Positions 16,025 to 24,205 of a stretch of 64,000 bases of DNA are shown here, in pieces (the first letter of the stretch is position 1; each line of letters begins with the position of its first letter). The notes under the pieces were generated by a model. The model saw only the letters and a program-made list of their open reading frames with translations, was not told the DNA's origin and searched no databases. The position numbers and the translations under genes are program-made. The DNA comes from Pseudoflavonifractor phocaeensis (GTDB lineage: Bacteria; Bacillota; Clostridia; Oscillospirales; Oscillospiraceae), in contig NZ_JACLZC010000001.1 of NCBI RefSeq assembly GCF_016901735.1, positions 1-64,000 of the forward strand. The letters are read 5' to 3'.

Positions 16025-17254
16025 ATGACTTGTTACGAAGAACTGAAGGCCCGGGGCCTCATCGCCCAGGTGACCAACGAGGAAGAGATTTCCAGGATGA
16101 TCAACGAGGGGAAGGCGGTCTTTTACATCGGCTTTGACCCCACCGCCGACTCCCTCCATGTGGGCCACTTCATGGCCCTGTGCCTGATGAAGCGCCTCCA
16201 GATGGCGGGCAACCGGCCCATTGCCCTCATCGGCGGCGGCACCGGCATGGTGGGCGACCCCTCCGGCCGGTCCGATATGCGCCAGATGATGACCCCCGAG
16301 ACCATCCAGCACAACTGTGACTGCTTCAAAAAGCAGATGGAGCGGTTTATCGAGTTCGGCGAGGGCAAGGCCCAGATGGTGAACAATGCCGACTGGCTCC
16401 TCAAGCTCAACTATGTGGAGCTGCTGCGGGACGTGGGCGCCTGCTTCTCGGTGAACAACATGCTCCGGGCCGAGTGCTACAAGCAGCGCATGGAGAAGGG
16501 CCTCAGCTTCCTGGAATTCAACTACATGATTATGCAGTCCTACGACTTTTACCATCTCTTCCAGCACTACGGCTGCAACATGCAGTTCGGCGGCGACGAC
16601 CAGTGGTCCAACATGCTGGGCGGCACCGAGCTCATCCGCCGCAAGCTGGGCAAGGACGCCCACGCCATGACCATCACCCTGCTGCTCAACTCCGAGGGCA
16701 AGAAGATGGGCAAGACCCAGTCGGGCGCGGTGTGGCTGGACCCCAACAAGACCAGCCCATACGACTTCTATCAGTACTGGCGCAACGTGGGCGACGCGGA
16801 CGTGCTCAAGTGCCTGCGGATGCTCACCTTCCTGCCCATCGAGCAGATCGACGAGATGGACAAGTGGGAGGGCGCCCAGCTCAACACCGCCAAGGAGATC
16901 CTGGCCTTTGAGCTGACCCAGCTGGTCCACGGCACCGAGGAGGCCAAAAAGGCCCAGGACGCGGCCAAGGCTCTGTTTGTGGGCGGCGGCGACATGAGCA
17001 ACGTGCCCACCACCACCCTCACCGCCGCCGACCTGACCGACGGTTCCATCGGCGTGCTGGACCTGATGCTCAAATGCGGCCTGATCCCCTCCAAGAAGGA
17101 GGGCCGCCGTCTGGTGGAGCAGGGCGGCGTGGCCGTCAACGGCGAGAAGGTGTCCGATGTGAATACCGCGTTCACCGCCGATTCCTTCGGCGAGGAGGGC
17201 CTGATGATCAAGAAGGGCAAGAAGGTATTCCACAGAGCAAGCCTGGAAAGATAA
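16025..17254 (+). CDS. tyrS: Tyrosyl-tRNA synthetase
   Basis: 409 residues, class I. The HIGH-type signature is HVGHFMAL (about 48-55), the KMSKS-type loop is KKMGKTQSG, and a C-terminal S4 RNA-binding domain ends the protein ([17 protein letters not shown]). It charges tRNA-Tyr and is controlled by the upstream T-box. The start is ATG 16025 with AAGGAG eight bases before; an in-frame ATG at 16019 is an alternative. The stop codon lies within repeat family C. Confidence 0.95.
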   Translation: MTCYEELKARGLIAQVTNEEEISRMINEGKAVFYIGFDPTADSLHVGHFMALCLMKRLQMAGNRPIALIGGGTGMVGDPSGRSDMRQMMTPETIQHNCDCFKKQMERFIEFGEGKAQMVNNADWLLKLNYVELLRDVGACFSVNNMLRAECYKQRMEKGLSFLEFNYMIMQSYDFYHLFQHYGCNMQFGGDDQWSNMLGGTELIRRKLGKDAHAMTITLLLNSEGKKMGKTQSGAVWLDPNKTSPYDFYQYWRNVGDADVLKCLRMLTFLPIEQIDEMDKWEGAQLNTAKEILAFELTQLVHGTEEAKKAQDAAKALFVGGGDMSNVPTTTLTAADLTDGSIGVLDLMLKCGLIPSKKEGRRLVEQGGVAVNGEKVSDVNTAFTADSFGEEGLMIKKGKKVFHRASLER

Positions 17255-17276
17255 GAGATAAAAGATAAAAGATAGA
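17248..17276 (+). repeat. Repeat family C, copy 1 (AAGATA/GAGATA run)
   Basis: AAAGATAAGAGATAAAAGAT and further such units start in the last tyrS codon, so the TAA stop is part of the run. Similar runs occur at 23472, 35578 and 52497. Confidence 0.75.
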
Positions 17277-17333
17277 GGACCGCGTCGGGGGACAGGAAAG
17301 CGTACCGCCTCTGACGCGGCCTTTTCTTTCTTC
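17276..17333 (+). terminator. Intrinsic terminator of the tyrS operon
   Basis: GACCGCGTC pairs with GACGCGGCC across an intervening stretch and is followed by TTTTCTTTC. Confidence 0.75.
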
Positions 17334-17368
17334 TCTTTATTCAACAAAACAAAACTTTTGTGTAGTTT

Positions 17369-17441
17369 GTAGGGGCGGCCTTTATGGCCGCCCGCGTAAT
17401 CCCGTGCATGGACGGCGGGCGACCACAAGGATCGCCCCTAC
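17369..17441 (+). repeat. Interspersed repeat family B, copy 1 (full)
   Basis: A GC-rich inverted repeat: left arm GTAGGGGCGGCC-TTTAT-GGCCGCCCG, a variable centre of about 15 bases, right arm GGCGGGCGACCACAAGGATC ending in GCCCCTAC. Each arm is itself a hairpin and the ends are complementary. Copies also lie at 23520 and 29872, with half copies at 42178 and 52537. Confidence 0.85.
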
Positions 17442-17469
17442 GGGCTTTTTATATCAAGAGGGCAGAGCA

Positions 17470-17512
17470 TAAAAAAGTCCCCGTGATATGCAAACACGCA
17501 TACCACGGGGAA
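17470..17512 (-). terminator. Intrinsic terminator of the asd-dapA-dapB operon
   Basis: On the minus strand CCCCGTGGTATGC pairs with GCATATCACGGGG around a short loop, followed by ACTTTTTTAT. It lies 73 bases after the dapB stop. Confidence 0.85.
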
Positions 17513-17555
17513 AGGGACAAGGAGCGGGACAGGGAAGCGGTCTCCACCAACCTTC

Positions 17556-17591
17556 CCTATCTCCTATCTTCTATCTCCTCACTCCTAACTC
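17556..17591 (-). repeat. Repeat family C, copy 2 (GAGATAGAAGATAGGAGATAG variant)
   Basis: Read on the minus strand it begins GTGAGTTAGGAGTGAGGAGA and continues with ATAGAAGATAGGAGATAG. It contains the dapB TAG stop and the two codons before it. Its closest relative is the copy at 26494 after the SCIFF gene. Confidence 0.7.
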
Positions 17592-18340
17592 ACAATCTCT
17601 CCCATGTCGTACAGCCCCGGCTCCTGGACGGTGGAGAGGAACTTGGCGGCCCGTACCGCGCCGGAGGCAAAGACCTCCCGGCTCATGGCGGAGTGGCGGA
17701 GTTCGATGACCTCGTCCCGGCCGGCAAAGATGATCTCGTGGTCGCCCACGATGTTGCCCCCCCGGACGGCGGAGATGCCGATCTCGTGGGGGTCCCGCTT
17801 CTGACGGACCGACTGGCGGTCGTAGACGTAGTGGGCCTCGTAGGGGAGGGCCTGGGCGGCGGCGTCGGCGATCATGAGGGCGGTGCCGGAGGGGGCGTCC
17901 ACCTTGCGGTTGTGGTGGCGCTCCACGATCTCCACGTCGTACCCGCCCCCCAGCACGGCGGCGGCCTTTTTCACCAGGTCCAACAGCACGTTGATTCCCA
18001 GAGAGAAGTTGGCCGAGCGGAAAATGGGGATGACCTGGGCGGCGTCGCTGATCTGGGCGATTTGCTCCTCCGAGTAGCCGGTGGTGGCCAGGACCAGGGG
18101 GACCTTTTTGTCCTTGCCGAAGTCCAGCAGGCCGTCCAGGGCGGCGGGGGAGGAGAAGTCGATGAGGGCGTCGGCCTGGCCGGTAAACTGGGCGGGGGAG
18201 GAAAAGACGGGGAAGGGCCGGTCGCCGGCGCCCAGCAGGTCGAAGCCGGCCGCCACCTCCACGTCGGGGTCCTCGGCGCAGATGTCGGCCACCACCCTGC
18301 CCATGTGGCCGTTGCAGCCGGAAATGAGTAGTTTCGTCAT
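17585..18340 (-). CDS. dapB: 4-Hydroxy-tetrahydrodipicolinate reductase
   Basis: 251 residues with the N-terminal nucleotide-binding GCNGHMGR (about 8-15), the catalytic stretch IVERHHNRKVDAPSGTA near 139 and the C-terminal tetramer domain. It reduces the dapA product with NAD(P)H on the way to lysine and diaminopimelate. It follows dapA after only seven bases and lies in the operon under the lysine riboswitch. The last codons and the stop fall within repeat family C. Confidence 0.95.
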   Translation of the reverse strand: MTKLLISGCNGHMGRVVADICAEDPDVEVAAGFDLLGAGDRPFPVFSSPAQFTGQADALIDFSSPAALDGLLDFGKDKKVPLVLATTGYSEEQIAQISDAAQVIPIFRSANFSLGINVLLDLVKKAAAVLGGGYDVEIVERHHNRKVDAPSGTALMIADAAAQALPYEAHYVYDRQSVRQKRDPHEIGISAVRGGNIVGDHEIIFAGRDEVIELRHSAMSREVFASGAVRAAKFLSTVQEPGLYDMGEIVS

Positions 18341-18347
18341 GGCGTTC

Positions 18348-19241
18348 TTATCCTCCGATGACGCCGGCGCGGACCATGGCGGCCTTAAGGACCTCCAGGT
18401 TTTTGTCCGAAATGTCGCACAGGGGGAGACGGAGTCCGCCGGCCTGATGTCCGGCCAGATTCATGGCGGCCTTGATGGGGATGGGGTTGACCTCGGTGAA
18501 GAGGGCGTCGATCAGGTCCATATAGCCGATCTGGAGCTGGGCGGCCTCGGTGAACCGGTCCTCCAGGCAGAGGTGGCTCATCTTGACCATGATCTCGGGC
18601 ACCAGGTTGGAGGCCACCGAGATGACGCCCTTGGCGCCCAGGCTCATCATGGGCACCACCTGGTCGTCGTTGCCCGACCAGATGTAGAAGTCGTCGGGGC
18701 AGACGCAGCGGGTGTGGGCCAGGAGGGAGAAGTTGCCGCTGGCCTCCTTGACGCCGTTGATCTGGGGATTTTGGGCCAGATACTTGTAGGTCTCGGCGGT
18801 GAAGGAGACGCCGGTGCGGGAGGGGACGTTATAGAGGATGATGGGCAGGTCCACCCGGTCGGCGATGTACTCATAGTGGCGGATAAGGCCGGTTTGGGTG
18901 GCCTTATTATAATAAGGTGTCACATGGAGGAGGGCGTCGGCGCCGGAGTCCTGGGCGTGCTGGGAGAGGTAGACGGCGGCGGAGGTGTCGTTGCTGCCCG
19001 CGCCGGCGATGATCTTCACCCGGTGGTTGGCCCGCTTGACGCAGAATTCCACCACGGCGATGTGCTCCCGGATGCTCATGGTGGCGCTCTCGCCGGTGGT
19101 GCCGCAGACGCAGATAGCATCCACGCCCCGCTGGATCTGGTTGTCGATGAGGGCGCCGAAGGCGTCGTAATTGATGGCGCCGCTCTCGTCGAAGGGGGTG
19201 ACGATGGCGGTACAGGTACCGGTGAAAATGGGCTCTCTCAT
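18348..19241 (-). CDS. dapA: 4-Hydroxy-tetrahydrodipicolinate synthase
   Basis: 297 residues, TIM-barrel of the DHDPS family. It has CGTTGESATMS (about 46-56), the tyrosine stretch TPYYNKATQTG and the Schiff-base lysine in NGVKEASGN. It condenses pyruvate with aspartate semialdehyde, the first step specific to lysine and diaminopimelate. It sits between asd and dapB with gaps of four and seven bases, so all three should be co-transcribed. Confidence 0.95.
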   Translation of the reverse strand: MREPIFTGTCTAIVTPFDESGAINYDAFGALIDNQIQRGVDAICVCGTTGESATMSIREHIAVVEFCVKRANHRVKIIAGAGSNDTSAAVYLSQHAQDSGADALLHVTPYYNKATQTGLIRHYEYIADRVDLPIILYNVPSRTGVSFTAETYKYLAQNPQINGVKEASGNFSLLAHTRCVCPDDFYIWSGNDDQVVPMMSLGAKGVISVASNLVPEIMVKMSHLCLEDRFTEAAQLQIGYMDLIDALFTEVNPIPIKAAMNLAGHQAGGLRLPLCDISDKNLEVLKAAMVRAGVIGG

Positions 19242-19245
19242 GGCG

Positions 19246-20337
19246 TTACCTCCTTGTAATATATTGCTCGGCGCACAGCAGCTCGGCCAGCAGCACGGCG
19301 CCGCCCGCCGCGCCTCTCAGGGTGTTGTGGGAGAGGCAGACGAACTTATAGTCGTACTGGGTGTCGGGGCGGAGGCGACCGGTGCAGATGGACATACCGT
19401 TTTCGGTCATCCGGTCCAGGCGGGTCTGGGGACGGCTGGGATCGGTAAAGTAGTGGATGAACTGCTTGGGGGCGGAGGGGAGGTCCAGCTCCTGGGCGCG
19501 GCCCCGGAAGGACTGCCAGGCGCTGAGAATCTCCTCCTCGGTGGGCTTTTTGTCAAAGCTGGCAAAGACGGCGGCCATATGGCCGTTGGAGGCCGCCACC
19601 CGGAAGCACTGGGCGGTGATGGAGGGGGTGTCGGCGTTGACGATGACGCCCTGTTCCATGTCCACGCGGCCCCACAGCTTGAGGGGTTCCTTCTCGCTCT
19701 TTTCCTCCTCGCCGCCGATGTAGGGGATGACGTTATCCACCATCTCGGGCCAGGACTGGAAGGTCTTGCCCGCGCCGGAGATGGCCTGATAGGTACACAC
19801 CAGCACCTTGGAGAGGCCGAAGGCCCGCAGGGGATGGAGGGCGGGGACGTAGCTCTGGAGGGAGCAGTTGGATTTTACCGCGATGAAGCCCCGCCGGGTA
19901 CCCAGGCGGCGGCGCTGGGCGGCGATGACCTCCAGATGCTGGGGGTTGATTTCGGGCACCACCATGGGCACGTCGGGCGTCCAGCGGTGGGCGGAGTTGT
20001 TGGACACCACGGGGCACTCGTGCTTGGCGTAGGCCTCCTCCAGGGCCTGGATCTCCTCCTTTTTCATGTCCACGGCGGAGAAGACGAAGTCCACCATGGA
20101 GGCGATTTTTTCGATGTCGGCCTCGGCGTTGAGGACCACGAGGTTTTTCGCCTCCTGGGGGATGGGGGTATCCATGGCCCAGCGGCCCTCCACGGCCTGG
20201 GCGTAGGTCTTGCCGGCGGAGCGGGGGCTGGCGGCCACGGCGGTGAGCTTGAACCAGGGGTGGTTTTCCATGAGGGTGACGAAGCGCTGGCCCACCATAC
20301 CGGTGCAGCCGATGACGCCTACCTTATACTGTTCCAT
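19246..20337 (-). CDS. asd: Aspartate-semialdehyde dehydrogenase, archaeal/fungal type
   Basis: 363 residues beginning [20 protein letters not shown], with the NADP-binding GCTGMVG loop and the catalytic cysteine in [10 protein letters not shown]. It reduces aspartyl phosphate to the semialdehyde shared by lysine, threonine and methionine synthesis. The start is set at ATG 20337, with GGAGG eleven bases upstream; a longer frame from a TTG at 20355 would include that ribosome site. It is the first gene after the lysine riboswitch. Confidence 0.94.
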   Translation of the reverse strand: MEQYKVGVIGCTGMVGQRFVTLMENHPWFKLTAVAASPRSAGKTYAQAVEGRWAMDTPIPQEAKNLVVLNAEADIEKIASMVDFVFSAVDMKKEEIQALEEAYAKHECPVVSNNSAHRWTPDVPMVVPEINPQHLEVIAAQRRRLGTRRGFIAVKSNCSLQSYVPALHPLRAFGLSKVLVCTYQAISGAGKTFQSWPEMVDNVIPYIGGEEEKSEKEPLKLWGRVDMEQGVIVNADTPSITAQCFRVAASNGHMAAVFASFDKKPTEEEILSAWQSFRGRAQELDLPSAPKQFIHYFTDPSRPQTRLDRMTENGMSICTGRLRPDTQYDYKFVCLSHNTLRGAAGGAVLLAELLCAEQYITRR

Positions 20338-20428
20338 TGTTGCAAAAACCTCCAATAACCATACTCTATTCAGAAAAGCCTGAAATAGTCCAGAAAGAGG
20401 GGCGGACGGGCGGTCCGTCCCGGGCGGG

Positions 20429-20470
20429 GAAAAAAAGAAAATCAGCGGGTTTACAGACCGGCTGATTTTG
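20429..20470 (-). terminator. Expression-platform terminator of the lysine riboswitch
   Basis: On the minus strand AATCAGCCGG pairs with CCCGCTGATT around a short loop, followed by TTCTTTTTTT. It lies between the lysine aptamer and asd. Confidence 0.85.
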
Positions 20471-20510
20471 TACTATAATGACAGGGATATGATGCCCCGC
20501 CACCATATTG

Positions 20511-20700
20511 CAAAAGCAGACAGCGCTCCACCGGGCCCAACCGGTGACAGCCGCGGCGCTGTTCGCCACCGCGTCCAGAGAAAGCCCTCCCGAGCGGGAC
20601 TTCTCTTCGGCGGCGTTCCCCTTCGCGGTACGGATCGGCGGGCCCTGGGAGCCCTCCCCGCGCTACACATGAACGCCGCAACCTCTATCTTGCTTATTTT
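20511..20700 (-). ncRNA. Lysine riboswitch (L box)
   Basis: The minus strand carries the conserved L-box elements in order. AAGCAAGATAGAGGTTGCGG opens P1/P2, then come GAAGGGGAACGCCGCCGAAG and GGCTGTCACCGG...GGTGGAGCGCTGTC, closed by a P1 partner TCTGCTTTT. The terminator follows at 20470-20429. High lysine should favour termination before asd-dapA-dapB. The match to the B. subtilis lysC leader elements is clear by eye. Confidence 0.92.
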
Positions 20701-20704
20701 CTTC

Positions 20705-20733
20705 ATACTAACACAGCCGGAAAGGGATGTCAA
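20705..20733 (-). promoter_or_regulatory. Promoter of the lysine-riboswitch/asd transcript
   Basis: Minus strand: TTGACA (20733-20728), 17 bases, TAGTAT (20710-20705). Confidence 0.85.
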
Positions 20734-20798
20734 TACGCTTTGCCGGAGTAAATCGAAAAATCAAACCACATTTCACCCGAGAGAACAGGAGTAGAACC

Positions 20799-22442
20799 AT
20801 GAACGCAAAGATCTGGAAGAAGGCACTGGCCCTGTGTCTGGGCGGGGCGCTGCTGCTGCCGGCGGTTCCGGTGCAGGCTGCCGCCGCCGAGACCGACGTC
20901 ATCCGCATCGGCCTGGCCTACGGCAGCACCGCGCTGCCGGCGGCCAACCTGCAAAACAGCGTGGGCTCGGGCTACCGCCTGGGCTACTTTGACAGCGACG
21001 GCGATTTTGTCCAGCTGGCCGCCGTCACCGGCATTGACAAGCTGACCATGCTCAAGGCGGAGAACCTGTATCTCTCCGGCGGCAGCTACACCGCCACGGC
21101 GGGGGGGACCCTGGTGGGCTGCTGGTACTTGCAGCTGCCCGGGGCCTACGCCGACTTTGACGCCGCGAAAAAGGCGGCGGCTGCGCTGAGCGGCGGCTTC
21201 CCGGCCTGGGTGGCGGGGGAGTGGCAGGTGCGGGTGGGCAGCTGGGCCAGCAAGGCCGACGCCCAGGCCGCCCAGACCGCCCTGGGGCTGACCGACGCCC
21301 AGGTGGTGGAGGCGGGGGACTACGCCGTGTCGGTGGTGGAGACGGGCAAGACCGCCATTCTCTTCCACTTTGACGGCGGCTCCAGCCAGGCGCTGGGGGT
21401 GCTGCCCGACACCACCGGCAAGAGCGACCCGGTGACCTGGTTCAAGGGATATAAATACTACGGCGGCTTTCGGTATGAGCGCATCAACGGCGGGGACCTG
21501 ACGGTGGTGAACATGGTGGATCTGGAGGACTACATCTCCTGCGTCATCACCTGGGAGATGAGCGCCTCCTGGCCGGTGGAGGCCCTGAAGGCCCAGGCCT
21601 GCTGCGCCCGGACCTACGCCCTGCGCAACCTGAACAAGCACAGCACTTATCACTTCGATTTGTGCTCCGAGACCGACTGCCAGGCCTACCACGGCACCAG
21701 CCAGGTGACGGCCAACAGCAACGCCGCCGCCGCGGCCACCGAGGGGGAGTGCATCTGGTATAACGGCTCCCTCATCGAGGCCACCTACTTCTCCAGCGAC
21801 GGCGGGGCCACCGAGAACTCGGAAAACGTGTGGACCAACACCGTGCCCTATCTGCGGGGGGTGGTGGACCCCTATGAGGCGTCCGTCGCCAGCGAGATCA
21901 CCAACTACAACTGGACGGTCCGCTATACCGCCAGCGAGCTGGCCGACAAGCTGCGGGCCAAGGGCTATTCCTGCGCCTCCATCGCCTCCTTCCAGGTGTC
22001 CCAGCTCACCCCCACCGGCAACGTAAAGTCGGTGAAGGTGGTGGACACGGCGGGCAAGTCGTGGACCATTCCCGGCGCCACCCTCCGCTCCATTCTGGGT
22101 ACCTCCGTCCTCCGGTCCATCCGCTTTTCCATCACCAGCACCGGCGGCACCGGCGGCAGCGTCTCGCTGGCGGGTGGGAGCACGGCGTCCAGCCTCAGCG
22201 GGCTGTATGCCATCTCGGGGGACGGCAGCGTGTCCCAGCTGCCCGACCTGCCCTACGTCATCACCAGCAGCGGGGTCTCGGCCATGACCACCGCCGGCGG
22301 CGGCAGCACCTACACCCTCTCAGGCACCGGCTGGGGCCACAGCGTGGGCATGAGCCAGTACGGCGCCAAGGCCATGGCCAAGCAGGGGTATACTTATGAT
22401 GAGATTCTGGAATTTTATTACACAGGAGTGGACGTTTACTAA
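20799..22442 (+). CDS. SpoIID/LytB-domain protein with SPOR-like region
   Basis: 547 residues. An N-terminal signal peptide (MNAKIWKKALALCLGGALLL..., cleavage probably near VQA-AAA) directs export. Residues about 110-200 look SPOR-like (WQVRVGSWASKADAQAAQ). The SpoIID domain follows, with NMVDLEDYISCVITWEMSAS (the E of WEM matches the catalytic glutamate region of SpoIID lytic transglycosylases) and the closing GTGWGHSVGMSQYGAKAMA. It probably trims peptidoglycan during engulfment or related wall remodelling. It is longer than B. subtilis SpoIID (about 340). queA starts three bases after its stop. Confidence 0.88.
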   Translation: MNAKIWKKALALCLGGALLLPAVPVQAAAAETDVIRIGLAYGSTALPAANLQNSVGSGYRLGYFDSDGDFVQLAAVTGIDKLTMLKAENLYLSGGSYTATAGGTLVGCWYLQLPGAYADFDAAKKAAAALSGGFPAWVAGEWQVRVGSWASKADAQAAQTALGLTDAQVVEAGDYAVSVVETGKTAILFHFDGGSSQALGVLPDTTGKSDPVTWFKGYKYYGGFRYERINGGDLTVVNMVDLEDYISCVITWEMSASWPVEALKAQACCARTYALRNLNKHSTYHFDLCSETDCQAYHGTSQVTANSNAAAAATEGECIWYNGSLIEATYFSSDGGATENSENVWTNTVPYLRGVVDPYEASVASEITNYNWTVRYTASELADKLRAKGYSCASIASFQVSQLTPTGNVKSVKVVDTAGKSWTIPGATLRSILGTSVLRSIRFSITSTGGTGGSVSLAGGSTASSLSGLYAISGDGSVSQLPDLPYVITSSGVSAMTTAGGGSTYTLSGTGWGHSVGMSQYGAKAMAKQGYTYDEILEFYYTGVDVY

Positions 22443-22445
22443 GCT

Positions 22446-23492
22446 ATGAAAACATCGGATTTTAACTTTGACCTGCCGGAAGAACTGATTGCACAGACCC
22501 CGCTGGAGCGGCGGGACGCCTCCCGGCTGCTGGTGCTGGACAAGGCCACCGGCGAGACGGCCCATATGCACTTTTACGACCTGCCCAAGCTGCTCCGCCC
22601 CGGCGACTGTCTGGTGCTCAACGACTCCCGGGTGCTGCCCGCCCGTCTGCTGGGCCACCGGGCGCCGGGCGGCGGCGCGGTGGAGGTGCTGCTGCTCATC
22701 GACCGGGGGGAGAAGGTGTGGGAGTGTCTGGTCCGTCCCGGCCGGAAGGTGCGGACGGGGGCCAAGCTCTCCTTTGGGGACGGGGCCTTGACCGCCGAGG
22801 TGACGGAGGTGCTGGAAAACGGCAACCGGCTCATCCGCTTTGACTACGAGGGGATTTTTCTTGAAACCCTGGAAAAGCTGGGCAAGATGCCCCTGCCGCC
22901 CTACATCAAGGCGGAGCTCAACGATCCGGAGCGGTATCAGACGGTCTACTCCCGGGAGGTGGGCTCGGCGGCGGCGCCCACGGCGGGGCTCCACTTCACC
23001 AGGGAGCTGTTGGCGGAGCTCCAGGCCATGGGGGTCCGGCTGGCCTATGTGACCCTCCATGTGGGACTGGGCACCTTCCGGCCGGTGAAGGAGGACGAAA
23101 TCACCGACCACGAGATGCATTCGGAGTACTGCATGATCTCCAAGGAGACGTCGGACATCATCAATAACACCCGCAAAAACGGGGGACGGGTGATCTGTGT
23201 GGGCACCACCTCCTGCCGGACCATTGAAAGCTGGGCGGCGGAGGACGGGACCCTGAAGGAGAGCGCCGGGTGGACCAACATTTTTATCTATCCGGGTTAT
23301 AAGTTCAAGGTGCTGGACTGCCTCATCACCAATTTCCATCTGCCCGAGTCCACCCTGGTGATGCTGGTGTCGGCGCTGGCGGGGCGGGAGCACATCCTGA
23401 GCGCCTATCAGGAGGCCATTGAACAGAGATACCGCTTTTTCTCCTTTGGGGACGCCATGTTCATCACGGATGAGATAAAAGATAAGAGATAA
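22446..23492 (+). CDS. queA: S-adenosylmethionine:tRNA ribosyltransferase-isomerase
   Basis: 348 residues of the QueA family, with [20 protein letters not shown] at the start, [14 protein letters not shown], and PTAGLHFT plus GLGTFRPV later. It transfers and isomerises the ribose of SAM onto preQ1 in tRNA to make epoxyqueuosine. Tgt, the preceding enzyme of the pathway, is encoded at 24206. The final residues TDEIKDKR and the stop are encoded by repeat family C, which suggests the natural C-terminus was altered. Confidence 0.95.
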   Translation: MKTSDFNFDLPEELIAQTPLERRDASRLLVLDKATGETAHMHFYDLPKLLRPGDCLVLNDSRVLPARLLGHRAPGGGAVEVLLLIDRGEKVWECLVRPGRKVRTGAKLSFGDGALTAEVTEVLENGNRLIRFDYEGIFLETLEKLGKMPLPPYIKAELNDPERYQTVYSREVGSAAAPTAGLHFTRELLAELQAMGVRLAYVTLHVGLGTFRPVKEDEITDHEMHSEYCMISKETSDIINNTRKNGGRVICVGTTSCRTIESWAAEDGTLKESAGWTNIFIYPGYKFKVLDCLITNFHLPESTLVMLVSALAGREHILSAYQEAIEQRYRFFSFGDAMFITDEIKDKR

Positions 23493-23507
23493 GAGATAAA
23501 AGATAGG
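23472..23507 (+). repeat. Repeat family C, copy 3
   Basis: GAGATAAAAGATAAGAGATA and further units cover the last six sense codons and the stop of queA, and run on for 15 bases after the stop. Repeat B copy 2 begins 13 bases later. Confidence 0.8.
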
Positions 23508-23519
23508 GCGGGCTGGTTC

Positions 23520-23591
23520 GTAGGGGCGGCCTTTATGGCCGCCCGTGTTCTCCCTGCAACGCTGGCGGGCGACCACAAGGGTCGCCCCTAC
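23520..23591 (+). repeat. Interspersed repeat family B, copy 2 (full)
   Basis: Same two-arm structure as the copy at 17369: GTAGGGGCGGCC-TTTAT-GGCCGCCCG at the left and GGCGGGCGACCACAAGGGTC ending in GCCCCTAC at the right. Confidence 0.85.
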
Positions 23592-23644
23592 AAATGGGTG
23601 GAAAGTTTTAGCCCGTGTCCCCGCCGCGCCTGCCATTCCTGTAA

Positions 23645-23674
23645 TTGACAAACCGGGGCCGGATAGGGTACAAT
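23645..23674 (+). promoter_or_regulatory. Promoter upstream of the membrane-protein/tgt genes
   Basis: TTGACA (23645-23650), 18 bases, TACAAT (23669-23674). Confidence 0.7.
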
Positions 23675-23723
23675 AAATAAAATGGCGAGTTTTCGGACAC
23701 GCTGAAGAAATTGGATGAGAAAG

Positions 23724-23745
23724 GGCCCCTCAAACGGGGCTTTTC
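23724..23745 (+). terminator. Hairpin with T run in the leader of the 23797 gene
   Basis: GCCCC-TCAAAC-GGGGC followed by TTTTCT lies between the promoter and the first gene. It may act as an attenuator. No upstream antiterminator or known aptamer was recognised. Confidence 0.5.
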
Positions 23746-23796
23746 TCTGTTCCGGTCCTGCCGCGTGGCGGGGCCGGCCGAGAGGGGAGCTCTTTC

Positions 23797-24192
23797 ATGG
23801 ACTGCGCTACGGTATCCGTGCTGGAATTTCTGTTGGAATCCCTGCTGCACCCGCTGAACGCCGGATGGGCCACCTGTCTGGGCATTTTGATGCTGGGCCT
23901 GTCCGGCTTTTTGCTTCAGATGCTGGCCATCACCCGGATCAAGCAGACGGCGCTGCGGGTGCTGCCCCTGTTGACGGCGTTTCTGTTCTGCCTGTACGGG
24001 GAAGCCCGGTGGAACGGCTGGTTTTTGTCGGCGGAGCAGATGGCCTCTCTGCCAACGGACCGGTTTTCCGGCTTTATTTTCTGCTTTGTGGGTCTGCCCA
24101 TGCTGATCGGGGCGGGCCTGGCCTGGCTGGTGCGGGCCATCCGCCGGTGGAAGGCGGCCAAGGCGGAGCAAGAGGACGCACACGAGGAATAA
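23797..24192 (+). CDS. Small membrane protein of unknown function
   Basis: 131 residues with three hydrophobic helices (about 25-48, 52-70 and 88-112) and a charged C-terminal tail (RRWKAAKAEQEDAHEE). There is no recognised family. GGGGAGC precedes ATG 23797. It ends 13 bases before tgt and probably shares its transcript. Confidence 0.65.
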   Translation: MDCATVSVLEFLLESLLHPLNAGWATCLGILMLGLSGFLLQMLAITRIKQTALRVLPLLTAFLFCLYGEARWNGWFLSAEQMASLPTDRFSGFIFCFVGLPMLIGAGLAWLVRAIRRWKAAKAEQEDAHEE

Positions 24193-24205
24193 CGGAGGGT
24201 TACGT

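Noticed and set aside
17248-17276. Family C runs as coding or terminator sequence
   Set aside because: The runs have no dyad symmetry and no U tract, so they are not terminators, and they mostly begin at stop codons rather than encode conserved protein.
22320-23651. Long minus-strand frame over queA with GATLVVARQRC...GGHKGRPYE
   Set aside because: The recognisable part is repeat family B in translation; the remainder is antisense to queA in GC-rich DNA.
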